38,528 nt of DNA from an uncultured Acholeplasma sp. GTDB taxonomy: Bacteria > Bacillota_I > Bacilli_A > Acholeplasmatales > Acholeplasmataceae. The stretch covers positions 1 through 38,528 of the forward strand of contig CALMNM010000134.1 in NCBI GenBank assembly GCA_937868795.1, written 5' to 3'. A program made the position numbers and the translations under genes. The notes beneath the pieces are model-generated. The model was not told the DNA's origin. It was given only the letters and a program-made list of their open reading frames with translations, and made no database searches. Shown one piece after another: positions 9,965 to 17,201 of the stretch (within the stretch, counting starts at the first letter, position 1; every line of letters starts with the position of its first letter).

Positions 9965-9977
9965 ATTTCAGTGAAAT
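9965..9977. promoter_or_regulatory. Perfect odd-centred palindrome upstream of lacI gene, possible operator
   Basis: ATTTCA-G-TGAAAT is a perfect inverted repeat placed 3 nt before a possible -35 (TTGAAA, 9981-9986) of the first LacI-family gene. There is no following T-run, so it is not a terminator. It could serve autoregulation, but it differs from the CG-centred operator at 13404. Confidence 0.25.
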
Positions 9978-9980
9978 AAC

Positions 9981-10009
9981 TTGAAACAATAAGAAAACTA
10001 TGCGATGAT
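9981..10009 (+). promoter_or_regulatory. Weak candidate promoter for first lacI gene
   Basis: TTGAAA (9981-9986) is followed after 17 nt by GATGAT (10004-10009), a poor -10. No terminator is visible after the GH144 lipoprotein gene, so read-through from the transporter operon is an alternative source of this transcript. Confidence 0.25.
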
Positions 10010-10036
10010 GAACATAGTGTTAAGGAGTGTGTTGAT

Positions 10037-10990
10037 ATGGTGACTATTAAGGACGTTGCGAAAGCCTCTGGATATTCAATATCTACCGTCTCATATGCCT
10101 TGAATGATACAGGGAACATTCCCCAAAAAACCAAAGATAAAATCTGGAATGTCGCCAAAAAACTTAAATATTATCCCAACGCTGCGGCGAGAAACCTAAA
10201 AAACCGAAAAACGATGAACATCGGATTTTTCGTCTCGGGGTTTAGCGGACCTGTTTATCATAAGATTTATGATGGCATTGCCCAAGGTCTCGAAGGTAGT
10301 GACTATAATCTAATCGTCTCATTTTCTAAGAATGCAAAAAAGATGATCACGGAACGTCAGATTGATGCCGCCATCATTTTATGTCCTGCTGTTGAAGATA
10401 AAGTGATCAAAATTGCCCAAAATCTAGGGATGCCAACAATTTTACTCGATCGTGATCATCCAGGCGGTAATCATGTCTACACCAATGTCTTGAATTCCTA
10501 TGAAGGCGCGAAGATTGCGACCCAACATATCATCAGTCATGGAAGAAAAAAGATTGCATATCTCTCTGGAATTCTCGGTAGTCACGAAGACATGCAACGT
10601 TTTCAAGGGTACAGTGAAGTGATCGAAGCTTACGGGATGAGTCAAATGGTCTTCTTTGGTGATTTCACCGAAAAGAGCGGGTTAGACATCATTCAAAAAC
10701 TGGATGGAAATATTCCTTTTGATGGTATATTCTGTGCGAATGATGAAATGGCGATCGGCTTGATTAAGGGTTTACAGGCGATTGGAAAGAAAATACCTGA
10801 AGACATCAGTGTCATCGGATTTGATGATGTCGATGTCTCACAATACATCTGTGGAGGATTATCCACGATCAGTATCAATTATGAGTCTTGGGGGATATCG
10901 GTCGCTAAAGATATGCTTTCTATCTTATCCGGTCAAGAGGTCGAAAAAGAACAAATCGTTCCCGTCAGACTTGTACCAAGAAATACATAG
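10037..10990 (+). CDS. LacI-family transcriptional regulator (first)
   Basis: A 317-residue repressor. The N-terminal helix-turn-helix (TIKDVAKASGYSISTVSYALN, residues 3-23) is followed by the hinge helix (NAAARNLKNRKT) and a periplasmic-binding-protein-like effector domain (about 60-317) ending in the family motif SVIGFDDVDVSQ. RBS AAGGAG is 9 nt before the ATG. It resembles the second regulator at 16242 throughout (for example GPVYHKIYDGI against GPVFSETLEGI), and the residues that should read the operator (I, S, Y in SISTVSY) are the same. It is transcribed alone and ends at a strong terminator. It probably represses the transporter and/or glycosidase operons in the absence of a beta-1,2-gluco-oligosaccharide; the effector is not known. 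Confidence 0.92.
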   Translation: MVTIKDVAKASGYSISTVSYALNDTGNIPQKTKDKIWNVAKKLKYYPNAAARNLKNRKTMNIGFFVSGFSGPVYHKIYDGIAQGLEGSDYNLIVSFSKNAKKMITERQIDAAIILCPAVEDKVIKIAQNLGMPTILLDRDHPGGNHVYTNVLNSYEGAKIATQHIISHGRKKIAYLSGILGSHEDMQRFQGYSEVIEAYGMSQMVFFGDFTEKSGLDIIQKLDGNIPFDGIFCANDEMAIGLIKGLQAIGKKIPEDISVIGFDDVDVSQYICGGLSTISINYESWGISVAKDMLSILSGQEVEKEQIVPVRLVPRNT

Positions 10991-11013
10991 AGGTTACCAA
11001 ACCTCTTTTTTTT
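10989..11013 (+). terminator. Rho-independent terminator of first lacI gene
   Basis: AGAGGTT (10989-10995), loop ACCA, AACCTCT (11000-11006), merging into a run of eight T (11006-11013). The stem overlaps the stop codon. Confidence 0.85.
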
Positions 11014-11015
11014 GC

Positions 11016-11040
11016 CAAAAAAAAGTGCCTTTCGGCACTA
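11016..11040 (-). terminator. Rho-independent terminator of GH35 gene
   Basis: Read on the - strand: AGTGCC, tetraloop GAAA (a stable GNRA loop), GGCACT, then eight T. Its 5' arm overlaps the TAG stop of the GH35 gene. It lies back to back with the + strand terminator just before it. Confidence 0.85.
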
Positions 11041-13323
11041 ATTAAAGTGGATGATGATGCGATCATGAAGCTTCGCATGGGTATTAGAACGTATGATAAC
11101 CATATCTTTTGTGTCATGAACGGTGTAAGAGGGGGATGGTGTGATCAAACGATTGACGATCAGTCTTATCTCATCTTCCTCTTGGGTTAAGCGAAATGCT
11201 AAATAATCGTCATGAATCTCCAAAAGTTCAGCGGTTGAATCGATGATTTTCCCTTGAGGAATTGTGAAATCGAGCGGTAACATCATCGCGTCTTGACTAA
11301 AGACATCCAGTGATTTACCTTGAAATAAAGGTTTTCCTCGATAAGAAATCTTTACTTTCTGATCAAAATGATCAAGATTGATGAGATGGAGTAAGTGGGG
11401 GTCTTTATCACCCTGCATTAAGGCAATAAGATGCCCTTGGTGATCCATCAATTGTAGGTTAGAAGTGACATCAAGATGATTTAGGATGTCTATTGTGACT
11501 TCCAAATGGCCTGGATAAGAAGACGATATGAGCGCGAATCGATTCCCTAAGACACCGACACTTTCGTTGGTATTCATCAATTGAAAAAGAGGTTGATCTT
11601 TTGATTCTGTCACTTGTGCAAAATAGGAACGAAACGATTGTGCTTCACGAATCGGATGACGACGTGTGAGTGTGATGAATGGAACTTCCCAATCAACCAT
11701 CACTGGTTTTGATCGGATACCTAAATAGTCAAGGAGTAATGTATCCTCTTGACCAAGAAGATTTCTTGTTGGGCATTCCCCAGCAAGAATGAGTTTTCCA
11801 CCTTGTTTATGATAATCAATAAGTTTCTGTTGAAGATCATTGGCCATGAAACGTGTCGTTGGGACAATCACCAATTTCGTTTTTTGTGGATCTATAGGTC
11901 GTCTTTCGAGATCGATCGCACCTAATTGGTAATTGAGCAACATCATCTGTTTGATGAGGGTATCCCAGACGACACCATTACGTTGAAATTCATGTGCGGT
12001 TTGGATGTCTTTAACGACGGGATTTTTTTCATCTGCAATCGTGGTCATGTAAATATCACTGATCCACGCAATCGCGATATCATCTTTCATAGGTTTTAAT
12101 TCACCAATATAAGGACTTAATGAGGTGAGCATGCGTGTGGTCCTTGCTAAGCGATCAAAGGTATAATTAGTCGTTCCATCAGGCTGAATAGGTGCAGCAT
12201 ATCCATGACGTTCACCTGTGATTGCGATAAAAGGACTATGTCTTAGAGCACCATATTTAAAACGCGGATTAAATCCTCCGGTAAGTAAGTAATAATTGAT
12301 CATTTTATAACCTTGCGCCATATTCATTCGCAATTTGAAATCTGCCGCAGATGGAAGTGTTCTAGAAGCCAGGTTATCACCAAAATTACCATCACCACAG
12401 TTAAATTCCAAAGAAGTTAGCGGTTGTTCACCTTCAAGGGTTGCCTCTAAAAACTCATGGATGATGTAATAGTCATGAACATCCTCAATGGTCAAATTTC
12501 CAAAATAGACATCTGTTCCTGGAATCATTTTGGTCTTTTGCCAGGTTAACATGAGTTGACTGATGCCGATCGGAAACGTTTTTCCTCTTCCATGAGAAGT
12601 CCCGTGAATGTTGATGAAATAATTCATGTCTTTCACACCTAAATTGATAAACATCGATTCGAGAGCTTTGGCATATGCAAGATAGTATTCTCTTTCGTAT
12701 TCCCCACAGCTCAAACGTTTTTGATAAAGATCGTTTTTGTGGATGCTATTTGGCATGAAATAAGGTGAATCGATTGATTGTCTTGAGACCCAAGGAAGCA
12801 TTCCAATTTCATTGTCGAGTTGAATCCCGATAATCGGACCTCCATGTTGTTGCAAATGATGACCAATCTCATGGAGTAATTGTTGGTACCAGGTATGAAC
12901 TTCGTGTAAAAATCCAGGATGAAGGTAATCCACAATGGGACCTTGAATAGGTTTGCCATCGATCGTTTTAGGCTTGACATCAGGATATTTTTCGAATACC
13001 CATTCTGGAATTCCTTCATTCATCAATTCAGCCATGACATAGGGCCCTGGTCTTAGAAAAACATAAAACCCTTTTTCTTTACAGAGTTCAATGAACCCAT
13101 TGAGGTCATAAATATCTGTTTTTCCGAAATCAAGATCGTTTTCTTTTTCGACATGGCCAATCCAGGGAACGTAGGTTGCAATCGTGTTAAGACCCATCGC
13201 TTTCGCAAGGTCAAGGTGCATGGACCATCTCGATTTAGGCAGCCTGAAATAGTGAACTTCACCAGCCATCAAGAGGATAGGCTTTTCGTTATCATAAAAG
13301 TTGTGATTGCGATAATAAATCAT
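11038..13323 (-). CDS. GH35 family enzyme, probable beta-1,2-glucosyltransferase rather than beta-galactosidase
   Basis: 761 residues from the ATG at 13323, chosen because GGAGG lies 9 nt upstream; an ATG 12 codons earlier has no RBS. The N-terminal TIM barrel has GH35 hallmarks: GEVHYFRLPKSRW (residues 21-33), FLRPGPYVMAEL (89-100) and the acid/base site GIQLDNE (Glu172). The nucleophile region is TSLEFNCGDG (Glu306), whereas classical beta-galactosidases have an E-F/W-x-x-G-W-F type motif. There is no signal peptide, so it is cytoplasmic. It faces genes for GH144, GH94 and GH3. A GH35 protein encoded beside GH144-type genes in Ignavibacterium album was shown to be a glycosyltransferase on beta-1,2-gluco-oligosaccharides, and I infer the same subtype here. 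Beta-galactosidase remains the alternative. Confidence 0.8.
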   Translation of the reverse strand: MIYYRNHNFYDNEKPILLMAGEVHYFRLPKSRWSMHLDLAKAMGLNTIATYVPWIGHVEKENDLDFGKTDIYDLNGFIELCKEKGFYVFLRPGPYVMAELMNEGIPEWVFEKYPDVKPKTIDGKPIQGPIVDYLHPGFLHEVHTWYQQLLHEIGHHLQQHGGPIIGIQLDNEIGMLPWVSRQSIDSPYFMPNSIHKNDLYQKRLSCGEYEREYYLAYAKALESMFINLGVKDMNYFINIHGTSHGRGKTFPIGISQLMLTWQKTKMIPGTDVYFGNLTIEDVHDYYIIHEFLEATLEGEQPLTSLEFNCGDGNFGDNLASRTLPSAADFKLRMNMAQGYKMINYYLLTGGFNPRFKYGALRHSPFIAITGERHGYAAPIQPDGTTNYTFDRLARTTRMLTSLSPYIGELKPMKDDIAIAWISDIYMTTIADEKNPVVKDIQTAHEFQRNGVVWDTLIKQMMLLNYQLGAIDLERRPIDPQKTKLVIVPTTRFMANDLQQKLIDYHKQGGKLILAGECPTRNLLGQEDTLLLDYLGIRSKPVMVDWEVPFITLTRRHPIREAQSFRSYFAQVTESKDQPLFQLMNTNESVGVLGNRFALISSSYPGHLEVTIDILNHLDVTSNLQLMDHQGHLIALMQGDKDPHLLHLINLDHFDQKVKISYRGKPLFQGKSLDVFSQDAMMLPLDFTIPQGKIIDSTAELLEIHDDYLAFRLTQEEDEIRLIVNRLITPSPSYTVHDTKDMVIIRSNTHAKLHDRIIIHFN

Positions 13324-13364
13324 GGATAGAATCCTCCGTTTTTTACCATTTATAATCATTCGGG

Positions 13365-13393
13365 TTGTCTTTTTCTATTTTATCATATAAAAT
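13365..13393 (+). promoter_or_regulatory. Promoter of the GH144-GH94 catabolic operon
   Basis: TTGTCT (13365-13370), 17 nt spacer, TAAAAT (13388-13393). The start point would fall near 13400, just upstream of the operator. On the opposite strand the same AT-rich stretch carries TGATAAAAT (13385-13377), a possible extended -10 for the divergent GH35 gene, though its -35 is poor. Confidence 0.6.
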
Positions 13394-13403
13394 AAAAATA
13401 GGT

Positions 13404-13419
13404 ATCGAAACGTTTCAAT
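13404..13419. promoter_or_regulatory. LacI-family operator
   Basis: ATCGAAACGTTTCAAT is a CG-centred palindrome: the core GAAACGTTTC is perfect and seven of eight pairs match over 16 bp. It sits at the expected transcription start and just before the RBS (GAGGT, 13420-13424) of the cytosolic GH144 gene, where a bound repressor would block transcription. It matches the CcpA cre consensus poorly (no TG..CA ends), so one or both of the local LacI proteins is the likelier ligand. It could also act on the divergent GH35 gene. Confidence 0.65.
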
Positions 13420-13429
13420 GAGGTAAAAA

Positions 13430-14686
13430 ATGGACAAAAAACGGTTAGAGCAGCACCAAAAATTAGGATTTGAATATTATATGGCTTATACCAATCTGAA
13501 CCCCGAATCACAGGGCTTTGGACTGGTCGTCGATCACACACTTAGACCGAATGTAGCCAGCATTGCAGCAACTGGTTTTATGCTTTCGTCACTCGTCATT
13601 GGTGTGAACAATCATTATATTGACTATGATAAAGCAAAAGAAATTGCCGAAAGAACATTACAGTCAATGATTAACTTACCTCATGAACGAGGATGGATAG
13701 CTCATTTTCTTGACATGAATACAGGAGCTCGCTTGGGGAAGACGGAATATTCAACGATTGACACAGCGCTTGCATATTGTGGCGTGATCACCGTTGATAG
13801 TTTTTTCAATGATGACAAGATTCATGGGTTAACCAAAGTTCTCATAGATCGACTGGATTGGACATGGCTTGTGCATGAACATGAAGGTGTCAAACGTTTT
13901 TACATGGCATATAATCCTGACAGAGAAGGCGACTATGTGAGTGGTAAACCAGGGTTTATCCATCATTGGGGTATGTTTGCTGAACAACTGATGATGTATG
14001 TCATCATGGCGGGTAGTCATGATGCGCAAACAGCAAAAGAACTTTATCAAGGATTCAAACGTGAAAAGGGGACCTATAAAGATATCAGCTATATTTATAG
14101 TCCAGGTAATTCATTATTCGTTTATCAGTTTCCACTTGCATGGTTGGATTTGCGTGGTGTCTTCGATCAGAACGGTATTTGTTGGTTTGATAATGCCGAA
14201 AAGGCAACAAAAGCCCATGCACGTCTATCTCGTGACATAAAAGAAGAATACAAAACATTTGAGGGTAACTTCTTTGGATTCTCAGCTTCGGATTCGCCCA
14301 AAGGTTATCGTGTCTTTGGGGGGTTACCCAATCATGATCAAAAGGTGAGAACCGATGGAACAGCATCGACGTTTGCCATGATTGGTTCATTACCTATGAC
14401 ACCCAATCTTTCGATAAAAGCTATTACAGAGATGGAAAAACTACCTGAGTTGTGGGGACCCTTTGGGTTTTATGATGCATTCAATCTTTCGGATGAACCT
14501 TGGTTCAGCAAGCGCTATATATCCATTAATAAAGGATTGGAATTGTTGATGATCAATGCCTATCTAAGTCAAGATGTCTATCATGCATTTATGTCTCATC
14601 GGATCATCATCAAAGGAATGGAGGTACTCTCATGGATCAAACAGCCTGGTGGAAACGCGCCATCGTCTACCAAATCTATCCGTTAA
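13430..14686 (+). CDS. Cytoplasmic GH144 beta-1,2-glucanase
   Basis: 418 residues, same PF10091/GH144 fold as the lipoprotein at 8625 but without any signal. Parallel blocks include SQGFGLVVDHTLRP, ATGFMLSSLVIG, TEYSTIDTALAY, RLDWTWL, HHWGMFAEQL, SLFVYQFPLAWLDLRG, SASDSPKGY, RTDGTAS and the C-terminal ISINKGLELLMINAYLS. It would act inside the cell on imported beta-1,2-gluco-oligosaccharides or rings, perhaps as an exo-acting sophorose-releasing form or as a ring opener; the mode cannot be decided from sequence. RBS GAGGT is 5 nt upstream, right after the operator. Its last 55 nt overlap the next gene, giving a polar, probably unstructured tail (QPGGNAPSSTKSIR). Confidence 0.88.
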   Translation: MDKKRLEQHQKLGFEYYMAYTNLNPESQGFGLVVDHTLRPNVASIAATGFMLSSLVIGVNNHYIDYDKAKEIAERTLQSMINLPHERGWIAHFLDMNTGARLGKTEYSTIDTALAYCGVITVDSFFNDDKIHGLTKVLIDRLDWTWLVHEHEGVKRFYMAYNPDREGDYVSGKPGFIHHWGMFAEQLMMYVIMAGSHDAQTAKELYQGFKREKGTYKDISYIYSPGNSLFVYQFPLAWLDLRGVFDQNGICWFDNAEKATKAHARLSRDIKEEYKTFEGNFFGFSASDSPKGYRVFGGLPNHDQKVRTDGTASTFAMIGSLPMTPNLSIKAITEMEKLPELWGPFGFYDAFNLSDEPWFSKRYISINKGLELLMINAYLSQDVYHAFMSHRIIIKGMEVLSWIKQPGGNAPSSTKSIR

Positions 14687-16230
14687 GCTTTAAAGATTCC
14701 AATCATGATGGCATCGGTGATCTTCCTGGAATTATTAGTGAACTTGATTATCTTCAAAAACTTGGTGTGGATGTTATTTGGCTCTCACCTGTTTACCGTT
14801 CACCGATGGATGATAATGGCTATGATATCGCTGACTATTACCAAATAGACCCCATCTTTGGAACGCTTGATGACATGAAACGTTTACTCACCGAAGTTCA
14901 CAAACGAAAGATGAGACTCATCATGGATTTGGTGATTAATCATACATCAGACGAACACATTTGGTTCAAAGAGTCAAGAAAAGATGTCCATTCTCCCTAT
15001 CGTGATTATTACCTTTGGCGTAAGGAACCCACCGCAGTAGATTCAATTTTTGGTGGATCTGCGTGGACCTTAGACCCACAGACAAATATGTATTATTTCC
15101 ACCTATTTTCAAAACGTCAACCTGACTTGAATTGGCATCATCAACCGCTACGTCAAGCGATTTATGATATGGTCAACTGGTGGCTTGATCTTGGGATTGA
15201 CGGGTTTAGACTTGATGTCATCGACCTTATTGGGAAAGATATTGACAAGATGCAGTTTGCTGATGGGCCTTATTTAAACACTTACTTAAAGGAACTCTAT
15301 GACACATGCTTTAAAGGTAGAGACATCATGACAGTTGGTGAAATGCCAGGATTATCCATTGAGAGAGCTAGAGAAATCACAGGTGGCAAACATCCGTTCC
15401 TCAATATGGTCTTTCAATTTGCCCATGTGGGTTTAGATGAAGTCCAAGGTCAGGGGAAATGGGCTTTACGTCAATTAGATGTCAATGAATTCAAACACAC
15501 TTTTGAAAAACTTCAACATGCAATGCACCATGGGGGATGGAACTCTCTGTTTTTATCCAATCATGATCAACCTCGTGTTGTAAGTCGATATGGTAGTGAA
15601 CACTACCGAAAAGCATCAGCAAAAATGCTCGCAACCATTCTTTATGGCATGCAAGGGACACCCTATATCTACCAAGGTGAAGAGATTGGGATGACAGGTA
15701 TCAAAATGCCTATTGAAAATTATCGTGACTTAGAAACAAGACAAATCTATACGATTCTACAAGAAAAAGGATGGAAAGAAGAAGACATCATGCGTTCGAT
15801 TTATGCGAAAAGTCGTGATAATTCAAGAACACCCTTTCAATGGAACGATCATGAATATGCAGGATTCTCTATGCATGAACCTTGGCTTCAGGTCAACCCT
15901 AACTACAAAACACTTAATGCAGAAACTGATCGAAGTGATCGTGATGGCGTCTATCCATACTATCAAGAACTTATCAAACTACGTAAATCACATCGCATCT
16001 TTGATGAAGGTGATTTTCAGTTAATCTTTGAAGATCACCCAAAACTATTTGCCTATAAGCGTTCATATCAAGGACAAACGGTCTTAATCATCGGATCATT
16101 TTCTGATTTACCGATCACTCTTGATTTAACGGATTACCCTTTCAGTAAGATTTTATTATCCAATGATCACTCTGTAAAATTAGCACAACATATGACGATT
16201 CCACCTTATTATGCAGCGATTATCATTTAA
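14632..16230 (+). CDS. GH13_31 oligo-1,6-glucosidase-type alpha-glucosidase
   Basis: 532 residues, the normal length for the family, cytoplasmic. The (beta/alpha)8 barrel shows all GH13 motifs: DLVINHTSDEH (99-109), GFRLDVI with nucleophile Asp195, GEMPG with acid/base Glu237 and SNHDQPR with transition-state stabiliser Asp312. The residue after the nucleophile is Val196; in this subfamily Val marks alpha-1,6 (isomaltase/oligo-1,6-glucosidase) specificity, while Ala or Thr marks alpha-1,4. RBS GGAGGT (14620-14625) lies inside the end of the GH144 gene, which it overlaps by 55 nt. An alpha-1,6-glucosidase is unexpected among beta-1,2-glucan enzymes. It may remove the single alpha-1,6 link of certain cyclic beta-1,2-glucans, or simply serve isomalto-oligosaccharides. 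Confidence 0.9.
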   Translation: MDQTAWWKRAIVYQIYPLSFKDSNHDGIGDLPGIISELDYLQKLGVDVIWLSPVYRSPMDDNGYDIADYYQIDPIFGTLDDMKRLLTEVHKRKMRLIMDLVINHTSDEHIWFKESRKDVHSPYRDYYLWRKEPTAVDSIFGGSAWTLDPQTNMYYFHLFSKRQPDLNWHHQPLRQAIYDMVNWWLDLGIDGFRLDVIDLIGKDIDKMQFADGPYLNTYLKELYDTCFKGRDIMTVGEMPGLSIERAREITGGKHPFLNMVFQFAHVGLDEVQGQGKWALRQLDVNEFKHTFEKLQHAMHHGGWNSLFLSNHDQPRVVSRYGSEHYRKASAKMLATILYGMQGTPYIYQGEEIGMTGIKMPIENYRDLETRQIYTILQEKGWKEEDIMRSIYAKSRDNSRTPFQWNDHEYAGFSMHEPWLQVNPNYKTLNAETDRSDRDGVYPYYQELIKLRKSHRIFDEGDFQLIFEDHPKLFAYKRSYQGQTVLIIGSFSDLPITLDLTDYPFSKILLSNDHSVKLAQHMTIPPYYAAIII

Positions 16231-16241
16231 AGGAGAATGTT

Positions 16242-17201
16242 ATGCCAACGATTAAAGATGTAGCCAAATTAGCAGGAGTTTCGATCTCAACGGCATCCTA
16301 TGCCCTAAACGACCAACCCAACGTACATCCAGAAACAAAAGCAAGGATTCTTCATGCTGCTAAAGAACTGAGTTATCACCCACACGGCATCGCACGTAAC
16401 TTAAAAAAACGACAAACCAATAATGTTGGCGTATTTATTTACGCTTTTGCGGGTCCTGTCTTTTCAGAAACGTTAGAAGGAATTCGTCAAACATTGCAGG
16501 AACATGATTTCAATATCATCGTCAGTTCGGGGACGTCCTCAATGAACCTATTATTAGAACGCCAGGTCGATGGCGCGATCGTCTTTGACAATCATATCTC
16601 AGATGATGTATTAAAGCATTATGCTGCCCATGGCATGCCTTTAATCGTCTTAGATCGCTTAATTCAAGAAGAAAACATTTATACATCATTAATCGATAAT
16701 GAATCCCTGGTTTATCATCTAATGTCCGATATGATTAAAAAAGGGTATCAACGTCTTGCTTATTTAGCTGGACCGGAGAACGCCTTCAATAATCGCATGC
16801 GCTATGTCGGTTTTGAAAAAGCGCTAAAGGAACATCGTCTTACCCCATTTGGCTATTTTCAAGGTGACTTCACCATTCAAGGAGGTTACCATATTGGAAA
16901 AGAATTGATCAAAAGAAAGAATCGACCCGATTTTATCTTTTGTGCCAACGATGAATCCGCCATCGGTTTGATGCAAGCCCTCAAGGAATCAAACATTCGA
17001 ATCCCAGAAGATATCGCGGTTGCTGGATTCGATCACATCGCGATTGGTCAGCTGATAACACCTAAATTGACAACGATCTCAATCGACCATAAAGCATGGG
17101 GAAAAATGGTCGCCAAAGTGATGATTGACATCTTAAAAGGCGAAAAAGTGACAAGAAGTTTTAGACCTGAAGGAAAGGTATTGGTGAATGAATCATGTTA
17201 G
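16242..17201 (+). CDS. LacI-family transcriptional regulator (second, in the catabolic operon)
   Basis: 319 residues. Helix-turn-helix TIKDVAKLAGVSISTASYALN at the N-terminus, hinge helix GIARNLKKRQT, then a sugar-binding effector domain ending in AVAGFDHIAIGQ and TTISID. Excellent RBS (AAAGGAG, sharing bases with the stop codon of the GH13 gene). It is a paralogue of the regulator at 10037, with the same predicted operator-reading residues in the recognition helix. Being inside the operon whose promoter carries the 13404 palindrome, it probably controls its own synthesis. Its effector may be a short beta-1,2-gluco-oligosaccharide such as sophorose, by context only. Confidence 0.92.
   Translation: MPTIKDVAKLAGVSISTASYALNDQPNVHPETKARILHAAKELSYHPHGIARNLKKRQTNNVGVFIYAFAGPVFSETLEGIRQTLQEHDFNIIVSSGTSSMNLLLERQVDGAIVFDNHISDDVLKHYAAHGMPLIVLDRLIQEENIYTSLIDNESLVYHLMSDMIKKGYQRLAYLAGPENAFNNRMRYVGFEKALKEHRLTPFGYFQGDFTIQGGYHIGKELIKRKNRPDFIFCANDESAIGLMQALKESNIRIPEDIAVAGFDHIAIGQLITPKLTTISIDHKAWGKMVAKVMIDILKGEKVTRSFRPEGKVLVNESC

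Noticed and set aside
12560-12585. GGAAACGTTTTTCC-like second operator inside the GH35 gene
   Set aside because: Only one arm of the operator core is intact and the sequence is explained by coding; a single near-match is expected by chance.
13324-13359. N-terminal extension of the GH35 protein by 12 residues from an ATG at 13359
   Set aside because: No RBS precedes that ATG, whereas GGAGG stands 9 nt before the ATG at 13323, and the extension is basic and unlike the family.
13404-13419. CcpA cre site interpretation of the operator
   Set aside because: The cre ends (TG..CA) are absent although the centre AACG fits; local LacI regulators explain the palindrome better.
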